From JAAYLU01 sp964458805 (GTDB lineage: Bacteria; Synergistota; Synergistia; Synergistales; Aminobacteriaceae), in the NCBI GenBank assembly GCA_964458805.1, contig CAYWKH010000116.1, positions 1-6,667 on the forward strand: a stretch of 6,667 bases of DNA, read 5' to 3'. Positions 1-5,570 of this stretch are shown here, piece after piece (within the stretch, counting starts at the first letter, position 1; every line of letters starts with the position of its first letter). Both the position numbers and the translations under genes were made by a program. Below the pieces are notes generated by a model that was given only the letters and a program-made list of their open reading frames with translations, made no database searches and was not told where the DNA came from.

Positions 1-29
1 AGCCGTCCGGCAGTAGCGTGCCGGAGGCT
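1..29. repeat. Imperfect inverted repeat at the left edge
   Basis: CCGGCA (7-12) and TGCCGG (19-24) are perfect inverted copies around a 6-base loop. AGCC (1-4) and GGCT (26-29) extend the pairing past a small internal loop. No T run follows, so it does not look like a finished intrinsic terminator. It could be the 3' structure of a gene to the left or a fragment of a palindromic repeat. The window edge may cut it. Confidence 0.35.
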
Positions 30-46
30 TCGCACAGTCGTTCGCT

Positions 47-84
47 ATCCCGAGGAGCAAAGTGACGAGAGGGGGGGACCTCGC
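47..84 (+). repeat. Dispersed repeat, copy 1 (38 bp)
   Basis: This stretch begins ATCCCGAGGAGCAAAGTGAC and ends GGACCTCGC. It matches 680-717 at 36 of 38 positions in the same orientation, differing only at 57/690 and 74/707. Weaker similarity may continue to about 120 (CTACCGGACAA against CTACCGACAA). Unlike copy 2 it lacks a recognisable inverted end, so it looks decayed or partial. Sequences of the type GTCATCCCGAGG...GACCTCGC recur as intergenic repeats in many bacterial genomes; that is recollection, not a search. Confidence 0.75.
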
Positions 85-88
85 GAAT

Positions 89-117
89 TTGCGCAGTCTA
101 CCGGACAATAGTATAAT
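89..117 (+). promoter_or_regulatory. Predicted sigma-70 promoter of the toxin-antitoxin operon
   Basis: A perfect -10 box TATAAT lies at 112-117. A weak -35 candidate, TTGCGC (89-94), is 17 bp upstream, which is the optimal spacing. Transcription would start near 124, giving an untranslated leader of about 67 bases before the antitoxin start at 191. The promoter begins only 5 bp after the conserved part of repeat copy 1 and may lie in its degraded remainder. Confidence 0.55.
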
Positions 118-144
118 CCAAGCTGGTGAGGGGAGTCACAATAT

Positions 145-158
145 CCAGATCCCAGATC
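145..158. repeat. Tandem 7-bp repeat in the toxin-antitoxin leader
   Basis: CCAGATC occurs twice in direct succession (145-151 and 152-158), between the predicted transcription start and the antitoxin ribosome binding site. Type II toxin-antitoxin operons are often autoregulated through short repeats near the promoter, so this is a candidate operator. Two copies of a 7-mer could also be chance. Confidence 0.25.
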
Positions 159-190
159 CGTCGAAGAACAAATAAGGGAGGGGCATTACA

Positions 191-397
191 GTGCGTACCG
201 TTGTTGAACAGAGGAAAGCGGTGTACAGGCTGATTCGCGGCCTTCCCGGCGAGGATGTCGAGAAGGTGGCCAGTTATGCGGCTTGTTTGAGGTCGCTTCA
301 GGATAAAGAGGACATGGATGATTTGCGGATCATCGAAGAAAGAGCGGATGAACCGACCATACCTTGGGAAACCGTCAAAAAAGAGCTTGGGTTGTGA
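191..397 (+). CDS. Antitoxin of a type II toxin-antitoxin pair
   Basis: This 68-aa acidic, mostly helical protein is the likely antitoxin for the toxin that follows. The GTG start at 191 is supported by a strong ribosome binding site (AAGGGAGGGG, 174-183) 7 bases upstream. The first half (about residues 5-40, with LPGEDVEKV) resembles the N-terminal helices of short DUF2281-like or RelB-like antitoxins. The C-terminal tail, ending IPWETVKKELGL, is a pattern I associate with small antitoxins beside RelE toxins; such tails normally wrap around and block the toxin. Its stop codon overlaps the toxin start (GTGA, 394-397), so the two are translationally coupled. No clear DNA-binding motif is visible, so autoregulation is possible but not shown. 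The exact family is uncertain; the role rests mainly on the partner gene. Confidence 0.75.
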   Translation: MRTVVEQRKAVYRLIRGLPGEDVEKVASYAACLRSLQDKEDMDDLRIIEERADEPTIPWETVKKELGL

Positions 398-660
398 TCA
401 AGCCTGAATACTCCATTGAATTCAAGAAATCCGCTGTCAAGGAACTGGCTTCCCTCGAACGCCGTGTCAGAGAGAGGATCTCCGACAGAATTGATGCCCT
501 TGCGGAAAACCCGCGCCCGACAGGTGCAATCAAGCTTAAGGGGAGTTGCGAGGCTTGGCGGATTCGAGTCGGCGAGTACAGAGTAATATACGAGATACGC
601 GACGACGTTCTCCTAGTACTTGTTCTGCGCGCCGCAAAGCGAAGTGAAGCCTACTCCTAG
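394..660 (+). CDS. RelE/ParE-superfamily toxin
   Basis: This 88-aa basic protein has the layout of a RelE/ParE toxin: an opening strand (YSIEFKKSAVKEL, residues 6-18), a helical hairpin with PRPTG (41-45), and then the strand block KLKG...WRIRVGEYRVIYEI (47-68). It ends in RAAKRSEAY (79-87). RelE members cleave mRNA on the ribosome; candidate functional residues by family analogy are R56, R58, R63, K82, R83 and Y87. ParE members, which hit gyrase, share the fold, so the target cannot be fixed from sequence alone. I chose GTG 394 because it overlaps the antitoxin stop as GTGA and the conserved fold starts there. An in-frame TTG at 364 would add ten residues inside the antitoxin gene and has no support. 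Base composition is lower in GC than the leu genes (53% at 421-480 against 75% at 2461-2520), which suggests acquisition. Confidence 0.85.
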   Translation: MIKPEYSIEFKKSAVKELASLERRVRERISDRIDALAENPRPTGAIKLKGSCEAWRIRVGEYRVIYEIRDDVLLVLVLRAAKRSEAYS

Positions 661-676
661 AAATACACCAGTTTTT

Positions 677-764
677 GTCATCCCGAGGAACAAAGTGACG
701 AGAGGGAGGGACCTCGCTCCGAGCTACCGACAACTCTGGATCCATCGCGTTCGCTCGGCATGAC
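677..764. repeat. 88-bp repeat element with inverted ends, copy 2
   Basis: The element starts GTCATCCCGAGG (677-688) and ends TCGCTCGGCATGAC (751-764). The reverse complement of that end is GTCATGCCGAGCGA, so the element has imperfect terminal inverted repeats with perfect GTCAT/ATGAC tips. Its first part (680-717) is the 38-bp block also found at 47-84. It has no coding potential and fills the space between the toxin gene and the leu promoter. It resembles a REP or MITE-like palindromic intergenic repeat. No target-site duplication is obvious. Confidence 0.65.
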
Positions 765-823
765 CGGGGCACCGCCCGTCTATATAGTAGTATATTCCGT
801 ATTATCTTTCTTCGATCGTCCTA

Positions 824-852
824 TTGACATTCCCGCGGATTGCGCTCATAAT
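824..852 (+). promoter_or_regulatory. Strong sigma-70 promoter of the leu operon
   Basis: A perfect -35 box TTGACA (824-829) is separated by exactly 17 bp from CATAAT (847-852), five of six matches to the -10 consensus. Transcription should start near 859, about 37 bases before the leader peptide start. The 40 bases upstream (781-820) are AT-rich and include ATATA-N4-TATAT (782-795), which could act as an UP element or a regulator site. It is the only good promoter seen between the toxin gene and leuA, so it probably drives the whole leuA-leuB transcript. Confidence 0.75.
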
Positions 853-895
853 GCTCCGAAATTCGGCGGACGCCGGGGAGAGGGGGAGGGCAACA

Positions 896-991
896 ATGTT
901 ATTCGAGACCGTGCTCAGCATCGCCAACGTTGCCTCCTTCGGCCTGCTCCTCGGACGCCGGTTCCCGCCTGGGACGCCGGCAGCCTGCTGA
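896..991 (+). CDS. leuL: Leucine leader peptide of the leu attenuator
   Basis: This 31-codon frame runs from ATG 896 to TGA 989-991. A strong ribosome binding site (GGGGGAGGG, 882-890) ends 5 bases before it. The peptide has leucine at 2, 7, 17, 18 and 19. The three consecutive Leu codons (CTG CTC CTC, 944-952) follow S14-F15-G16, and isoleucine or valine occurs at 6, 9 and 12. Leader peptides of amino acid operons work as sensors: ribosomes pause at the run of codons when the matching charged tRNA is scarce. Here the frame sits between the operon promoter and an intrinsic terminator directly ahead of leuA, exactly where a leuL belongs. It is in a different frame from leuA. The assignment is by position, codon content and RNA geometry; leader peptides are not conserved enough for homology. 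Confidence 0.75.
   Translation: MLFETVLSIANVASFGLLLGRRFPPGTPAAC
957..981 (+). promoter_or_regulatory. Leader hairpin (segments 1:2) of the leu attenuator
   Basis: GCCGG (957-961) pairs with CCGGC (977-981), and TCCC (963-966) pairs with GGGA (971-974) around a GCCT loop. Segment 1 starts 5 bases after the last of the three Leu codons, so a ribosome stalled there would cover it. Freed segment 2 (CCGGC, 977-981) can instead pair with GCCGG (1013-1017) in the left arm of the terminator, giving an antiterminator of five GC pairs. A ribosome that reaches the stop codon at 989-991 would cover segment 2 and let the terminator form. The pairings are read by eye; no folding energies were computed. 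Confidence 0.6.
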
Positions 992-1009
992 GCTGCGCAT
1001 CGGCAACCC

Positions 1010-1050
1010 GAGGCCGGAACCTCTTCAATGGGGTTCCGGCCTCTTTTTTT
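1010..1050 (+). terminator. Intrinsic terminator of the leu leader (attenuator)
   Basis: A perfect 12-bp stem pairs GAGGCCGGAACC (1010-1021) with GGTTCCGGCCTC (1032-1043). The loop is 10 bases and seven T residues (1044-1050) follow directly. A second T run follows at 1056-1061. The terminator lies 40 bases before the leuA start, after the leader peptide stop, and on the same transcript, so it would end leu transcription when leucine is plentiful. Confidence 0.9.
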
Positions 1051-1073
1051 GTACCTTTTTTCAGGAGAAAACG

Positions 1074-1080
1074 AAAGGAG
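1074..1080 (+). promoter_or_regulatory. Ribosome binding site that fixes the leuA start
   Basis: AAAGGAG ends 9 bases before ATG 1090. It lies downstream of the attenuator terminator and supports 1090 as the leuA start. The open frame continues upstream without a stop to ATG 760, but that extension would cross the promoter, leader peptide and terminator. Confidence 0.8.
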
Positions 1081-1089
1081 AGGGGAAAC

Positions 1090-2640
1090 ATGAGGGATTA
1101 CGTGCGGATTTTCGACACCACGCTGAGGGACGGGGAGCAGGCGCCCGGGATCAACCTGAACACGGAGGAGAAGCTGCAGATAGCCGCGCAGCTCGCGAGG
1201 ATGAAGGTCGACGTCATAGAGGCGGGTTTTCCGGCGGCGTCGCCGGGGGACTTCGAGGCGGTCAAGCTGGTGGCTGACAGGGTGGAGGGTCCGATCATCG
1301 CCGGGCTGGCGCGCACCAGGAGGGAGGACGTGCAGGCGGCCGCGGCGGCGGTGAAGGGAGCCGGGAGGCCGCGCATACACACCTTCATCGCCACGAGCCC
1401 GATCCACATGGAGTACAAGCTGAAGATGACTCCCGAGCAGGTGTTGGCGGAGGTTCGCCGAGCGGTGACGCACGCCCGCGGGCTGGTGGAGGACGTGGAG
1501 TTCTCGGCCGAGGACGCCAGCCGCTCGGACCCGGCCTTCCTGGGCAAGGTATTCCGCACCGCGATCGAGTGCGGGGCTACGACACTCAACATACCGGACA
1601 CGGTCGGCTACTCCGTGCCGGAGGAGTTCGGGGAGTTCGTCCGCACGGTCATAGGGGCGGCGGGCGACCCGGAGGGAGTTACCTGGTCGGTTCACTGCCA
1701 CAACGACCTCGGGCTGGCCGTGGCCAACTCGCTCGCGGCCGTGAAGGCGGGGGCAAGGCAGGTGGAGTGCACCGTCAACGGGCTCGGGGAGCGCGCCGGG
1801 AACGCTTCGATGGAGGAGGTCGTCATGGCGCTGCGCACCAGGGGCGATCGGTTCGGCTGCCGCACCGGGATAGACACGACGCGCCTCTGCCCGGTAAGCT
1901 CGCAGGTTTCGCGCATGACGGGCTTCCCCGTCCCGCCGAACAAGGCGGTGGTGGGGGGCAACGCGTTCGCCCACGAGGCCGGCATCCACCAGCACGGTGT
2001 GCTGTGCAACAGGGAGACCTACGAGATCATGAACCCGGAGGACGTGGGGGCCTCGGGCAGCCGTCTGGTGCTCGGCAAGCACTCCGGCAAGCACGCCTTC
2101 AGGCAGCGTGTGGAGGAGATGGGCTTCACGCTGGACGACGAGAGGCTGAACGAGGCGATGGCGATGTTCAAGTCCCTTTGCGACCGCAAGGAGATAGTCA
2201 CCGCCGACGACCTCGAGGCGATGATCGCCAGCGAGATTCTGCCCGTCGAGGAGGGCAGGCGGGTCGGCCTGAGGAGCTTCCTGGTGCAGGTGGGGAGCGG
2301 CCACGGGAGCGCGACTGTCACGCTCGACGACGAGGGGCGCGAGGCCACCGACGCGGCGGTCGGAAACGGGCCGGTGGACGCGGCCTACCGCGCGATTCAG
2401 CGAATACTGGACGTGAGGCCGGAGCTGGAGCACTACTCGATCAGGTCGGTGAACGAGTCGTCCGACGCGATAGGCGAGGCGCGGGTCACCCTGTCGATCG
2501 GCGGGGCGAGGGCGAACGGCAGGGGGGCGAGCACGGACGTCATCGAGGCGAGCATCAAGGCGTACATCGACGGGATCAACCGCCTCTTCGCCGCGCAGAC
2601 GCGCATCGCGGGCCGCGACGAGAGCGCGCGGGCCGTGTAG
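1090..2640 (+). CDS. leuA: 2-isopropylmalate synthase
   Basis: LeuA condenses acetyl-CoA with 2-ketoisovalerate to 2-isopropylmalate, the committed cytosolic step of leucine synthesis. The 516-aa protein has the normal length of the bacterial enzyme. The TIM-barrel catalytic domain opens with FDTTLRDGEQAPG (8-20), including catalytic R13 and metal-binding D14. The remaining metal-site motifs are HCHND (202-206) and NGLGERAGNAS (230-240, metal ligand N238). HEAGIHQHG (295-303) and GKHSGKHAF (329-337) mark the linker region. The C-terminal part (about 390-500, with GNGPVDAAY at 425-433 and STDVIEASIKAYIDGINR) is the leucine-binding regulatory domain, so feedback inhibition by leucine is expected. 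Citramalate and homocitrate synthases are related, but the motifs and the leuCDB context favour LeuA. leuC follows after 12 bases. Expression is probably set by the upstream attenuator. Confidence 0.96.
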   Translation: MRDYVRIFDTTLRDGEQAPGINLNTEEKLQIAAQLARMKVDVIEAGFPAASPGDFEAVKLVADRVEGPIIAGLARTRREDVQAAAAAVKGAGRPRIHTFIATSPIHMEYKLKMTPEQVLAEVRRAVTHARGLVEDVEFSAEDASRSDPAFLGKVFRTAIECGATTLNIPDTVGYSVPEEFGEFVRTVIGAAGDPEGVTWSVHCHNDLGLAVANSLAAVKAGARQVECTVNGLGERAGNASMEEVVMALRTRGDRFGCRTGIDTTRLCPVSSQVSRMTGFPVPPNKAVVGGNAFAHEAGIHQHGVLCNRETYEIMNPEDVGASGSRLVLGKHSGKHAFRQRVEEMGFTLDDERLNEAMAMFKSLCDRKEIVTADDLEAMIASEILPVEEGRRVGLRSFLVQVGSGHGSATVTLDDEGREATDAAVGNGPVDAAYRAIQRILDVRPELEHYSIRSVNESSDAIGEARVTLSIGGARANGRGASTDVIEASIKAYIDGINRLFAAQTRIAGRDESARAV

Positions 2641-2652
2641 GGGCGGCACGAC

Positions 2653-3916
2653 ATGGGAAGGACAATGGCGAGCGCGATAATCGCGTCGCATTCGTCGTCG
2701 GAGGCTCGCGAGGGGGAGATCTGCAAGGTGCGGGTGGACTTCGCGTTCGCCAACGACATCACAACTCCCCCCGCGGCGGCCTCGTTCGCGGAGATGGGGG
2801 CCGAGCGGGTGTTCGACCGAGACAGGTGCGCGGTGCTGCCGGACCACTTCACCCCGAACAGGGACATAGCCTCCGCCGAGCAGGCGAAAAGGGGCCGGGA
2901 GTTCGCCCTGTCGCAGGGGATGCTCTACTGGGAGGTCGGGCGCGTGGGGGTGGAGCACGCGTTTCTGCCCGAGTCCGGCTACATCCTCCCCGGCGACGTG
3001 GTGGTGGGCGCGGACAGCCATACATGCACGGGAGGGGCGCTGGGGGCGTTCGCGACCGGCATGGGCAGCACCGACCTGGCGGCCGCGTGGGCCCTTGGGG
3101 AGACCTGGCTCAAGGTGCCGCCGACGATCAGGGTGCGGTACGAGGGGGAGCGTCCCCCGTGGATCACCGGCAAGGACATGATCCTCTCCCTGCTCGGGCG
3201 GATAGGCGTGCAGGGGGCGCGCTACATGGCGCTCGAGTTCTCGGGCGACGCGGTCGCCTCCCTGCCGATGGACGACCGCTTCACCATCGCCAACATGGCG
3301 GTGGAGGCCGGAGCCAAGGCCGGGCTCTTCCCGCCCGACGAAGCGACATTGGCATACGCGGGATCGCGCGCCAAACGGCCCTTCAACCCGGTCTGGCCGG
3401 ACGGCGACGCGCCCTGCCTGCGCACGGAGGCCTTCGACGTCGGCGAGATGTCGCCTGTCGCCGCACTGCCCCACTCGCCCGACAACGTCAGGCCGGTGAG
3501 GGAGTGCGGGTCCCCGAAGATCGACCAGGTGTTCATAGGCTCCTGCACCAACGGCAGGCTGGAGGACATCGCGGCCGCCGCGCGGATCATGNNNNNNNNN
3601 NCGGCGCGTCGCGGACGGGGTCAGGTGCATAGTTATCCCCGCGTCCTACGAGGTATATAATCGTGCGATGGACCTCGGCTGTCTTCGCGTCTTCACCGAC
3701 GCGGGAGCGGTGGTCTGCACCCCGACCTGCGGCCCTTGCCTGGGCGGTCACATGGGGGTGCTGGCAGCGGGGGAGAGGTGCGTGTCCACCAGCAACCGCA
3801 ACTTCACCGGGCGCATGGGCAGCCCGAAGAGCGAGGTCATACTGGCGAGCCCTCTGACCGCCGCCGCCAGCGCGGTCGCGGGCAGGCTCGTCGACCCGCG
3901 CGACGTGGAGGTCTAG
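2653..3916 (+). CDS. leuC: 3-isopropylmalate dehydratase large subunit (interrupted by an assembly gap)
   Basis: LeuC and LeuD form isopropylmalate isomerase, an aconitase-family enzyme with a [4Fe-4S] cluster that converts 2- to 3-isopropylmalate. Motifs include DHFTPN (64-69), GADSHTC (119-125) and GSCTNGRLED (296-305, cluster ligand C298). After the gap come CGPC (both Cys are cluster ligands, codons 3728-3730 and 3737-3739) and STSNRNFTGRMGS. This is the shorter, archaeal-like (HacA/LeuC type 2) form of about 420 residues, not the roughly 465-residue E. coli form. 313 residues precede the ten Ns at 3592-3601 and 104 follow, in a frame shifted by one base because ten is not a multiple of three. 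Family alignment suggests only two residues (as in KGR) are missing, giving about 419. The gene is therefore probably intact. Start ATG 2653 begins the family-typical MGRT; its ribosome binding site is weak, so coupling to leuA is likely. Homoaconitase is a less likely alternative. Confidence 0.93.
3592..3601. other. Assembly gap (10 Ns) inside leuC
   Basis: Ten unresolved bases interrupt leuC between ATG 3589-3591 and CGG 3602-3604. The coding frame on the right restarts exactly at 3602, so the real insert must be a multiple of three. Comparison with the usual LeuC pattern (EILKGRKVADGVR) points to 6 bases. The Ns appear to be a placeholder or estimate, not a measured length. Confidence 0.9.
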
Positions 3917-3919
3917 GAT

Positions 3920-4432
3920 ATGCATAAAGTATTGAGGGGCAGGGCGTGGGTTTTCGGCGACGACGTGGACACGGACGTCATAATCCCGGCGCGGCGTCTG
4001 GTGTCGGGGGACGAGGCGGTGCTGGGCCGGTACTGCATGGAGGACGCGTACCCGGAGTTCGCCGGCAGGGTCTCTCCGGGGGACATCATCGTCGCGGGGG
4101 AGAACTTCGGCTGCGGGTCGTCCCGGGAGCACGCGCCTCTCGCGATCCGTGGCGCGGGGTGCTCCTGCGTGATAGCTTCGTCCTTTGCGCGCATATTCTT
4201 CCGCAACGCGATCAACACCGGCCTGCCGATCTTCGAGTGCCCGGAGGCGGTTGAGTCCGCGCGAGAGGGCGACGAGATCGAGGTCGACCCGGCGGCGGGA
4301 GTCATAGTCAACAGGCGGAGCGGCGAGACATATCCGGTCGCGCCGTTTCCGCCGTTTCTGCAGGAGCTCGTGAGGCGCGGAGGTCTGGCCCCCTACGTGC
4401 GAGAGGAGCTTGCGAGGAGGAGACAGGCGTGA
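3920..4432 (+). CDS. leuD: 3-isopropylmalate dehydratase small subunit
   Basis: LeuD is the swivelling small subunit that completes isopropylmalate isomerase with LeuC. The 170-aa length is typical of the archaeal-like stand-alone small subunit that partners short LeuC. Diagnostic motifs are DDVDTDVIIPARRL (14-27), YCMEDAYPEF (38-47), ENFGCGSSREHAP (61-73) and FARIFFRNAINTGLP (89-103). The start at ATG 3920 lies 3 bases after the leuC stop, and GGAG at 3907-3910 inside the end of leuC serves as ribosome binding site. The stop overlaps the leuB GTG start. Substrate choice between isopropylmalate and homoaconitate cannot be read with certainty from the sequence, but the neighbours decide for leucine synthesis. 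Confidence 0.95.
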   Translation: MHKVLRGRAWVFGDDVDTDVIIPARRLVSGDEAVLGRYCMEDAYPEFAGRVSPGDIIVAGENFGCGSSREHAPLAIRGAGCSCVIASSFARIFFRNAINTGLPIFECPEAVESAREGDEIEVDPAAGVIVNRRSGETYPVAPFPPFLQELVRRGGLAPYVREELARRRQA

Positions 4433-5559
4433 GCGTCAAAAACTACAGGATAGCGCGGATCCCCGGCGACGGGATAGGGCCCGAGGTGGTCCGCGAGGCG
4501 TCGAAGGTGGTGGAGGCCGCAGGTGCGAGGCACGGCTTCCGCGTCTCGTGGGAGGACTACCCGTTCGGCGCGGAGCACTGGCTGCGCACCGGCGAGACAA
4601 TGCCCGACTCGGCGCTCGACGATATAGGAGGGGCGGACGCGCTTCTGCTCGGCGCCGTCGGCGACCCGCGCGTCAAGCCGGGTGTGCTGGAGCGCGGCAT
4701 ACTGCTGAGGGTGCGCTTTCACTTCGACCAGTACGCCAACCTGCGCCCCGCGCGCAGCTACCCGAACGTGCCCCTCCCAGTGCGGCTTCCCTCCGGAGGC
4801 AGGCTGGACACTCTCGTGGTGCGCGAGAACACCGAGGACTTCTACATAGGGATAGGGGGCAGGACGCGGGGTGGCAGCCTGTCGCTCGACCTCGCCGCTC
4901 AGCGCGGCCTGTACACAGTCGCCGGGAGGCTGGAGGGGGGCTTCACCGGCGGCGTGGAGGGGGTATTTCAGCTCGGCGTGGCCACCGAGCCGGGGATCCG
5001 CCGCGTGACAGCGCGTGCCGCCCGCGCCGCGAGGGAGCGAGGGGAGGACAGGATCGCCCTCGCGACCAAGTCGAACGTCATGCCGCAGATATACGGCTTC
5101 TGGGAGGAGGTCGCGTCGGACGAGGCGGTGCGGCACGGCGTCTCCGTGACAGCGGTCAACGCGGACGCCATGTGCTACCACCTGGCCCGCACGCCCGACC
5201 TGTACGGCGTGATACTCGCGCCGAACATGTTCGGCGACATAGTGAGCGACCTGCTCGCGGGGCTGGCCGGGGGCCTCGGCACCGCCGCCGGGGCCGACAT
5301 AGGCGACGGGCTGTCGATGTTCGAGCCCGTCCACGGCTCCGCCCCGGACATAGCGGGCACGGGGCGCGCCAACCCGATAGCCGCCGTCCTCACCGCCGCG
5401 ATGATGCTCGACCACCTGGGCGAGCGGGAGGCCGCCAGGCGAGTGGACGAGGCGCTGACGACCTACCTGTCGCAATCCGGCCCGAAGGAGCTCCCCTTCG
5501 AGTTCGGCGGCGAAGCCAGGACGACCGAGGTCGGCGAACGGATAGCGGAGGGGGTGTAG
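4429..5559 (+). CDS. leuB: 3-isopropylmalate dehydrogenase (type 2, DmlA-like branch)
   Basis: The enzyme oxidises and decarboxylates 3-isopropylmalate to 2-ketoisocaproate with NAD+. The 376-aa sequence belongs to the beta-decarboxylating dehydrogenase family. It has GDGIGPE (13-19), the substrate arginines R96, R106 and R132, Y139, K214, and the metal-binding aspartates D246, D270 and D274 (NMFGDIVSD, 266-274). The dinucleotide loop EPVHGSAPDIAGTG (299-312) carries an aspartate (D307) typical of NAD+ preference. LL-R at 92-96 followed by FDQYANLRP (99-107) is the pattern of actinobacterial-type LeuB and D-malate/tartrate dehydrogenases rather than the classic E. coli LeuB. It is about 30 residues longer than the Thermus enzyme, with extra sequence around 145-195. 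GTG 4429 overlaps the leuD stop (GTGA), and GAGGAGG (4413-4419) precedes it. Operon position makes 3-isopropylmalate the expected substrate; side activity on D-malate is possible. Confidence 0.9.
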   Translation: MSVKNYRIARIPGDGIGPEVVREASKVVEAAGARHGFRVSWEDYPFGAEHWLRTGETMPDSALDDIGGADALLLGAVGDPRVKPGVLERGILLRVRFHFDQYANLRPARSYPNVPLPVRLPSGGRLDTLVVRENTEDFYIGIGGRTRGGSLSLDLAAQRGLYTVAGRLEGGFTGGVEGVFQLGVATEPGIRRVTARAARAARERGEDRIALATKSNVMPQIYGFWEEVASDEAVRHGVSVTAVNADAMCYHLARTPDLYGVILAPNMFGDIVSDLLAGLAGGLGTAAGADIGDGLSMFEPVHGSAPDIAGTGRANPIAAVLTAAMMLDHLGEREAARRVDEALTTYLSQSGPKELPFEFGGEARTTEVGERIAEGV

Positions 5560-5570
5560 AGCGACCGGTA

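Noticed and set aside
364..393. Upstream TTG start for the toxin
   Set aside because: It lies inside the antitoxin gene, adds residues not seen in RelE toxins, and ignores the GTGA coupling at 394.
536..772. Small minus-strand frame over the toxin 3' end and repeat copy 2
   Set aside because: It depends on the repeat sequence, overlaps the toxin gene antisense, and shows no family features.
760..1089. N-terminal extension of leuA starting at ATG 760
   Set aside because: The 110 extra codons would cross the leu promoter, leader peptide and terminator and have no resemblance to LeuA. The family start MRDYVRIFDTTLRDG and a good ribosome binding site are at 1090.
859..1089. T-box riboswitch upstream of leuA
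   Set aside because: No T-box sequence (AGGGUGGNACCGCG-like) and no specifier stem were seen. The leader peptide with a terminator explains the region better.
802..3630. Very long open frame on the minus strand (about 940 codons)
   Set aside because: It is a low-complexity Arg/His/Pro/Val-rich shadow opposite leuA and leuC, as expected in high-GC DNA. It runs through the N gap and has no recognisable domain.
1569..3632. Long plus-strand frame (about 690 codons) overlapping leuA and leuC
   Set aside because: Gly/Arg-rich out-of-frame translation without domains; leuA and leuC account for this DNA.
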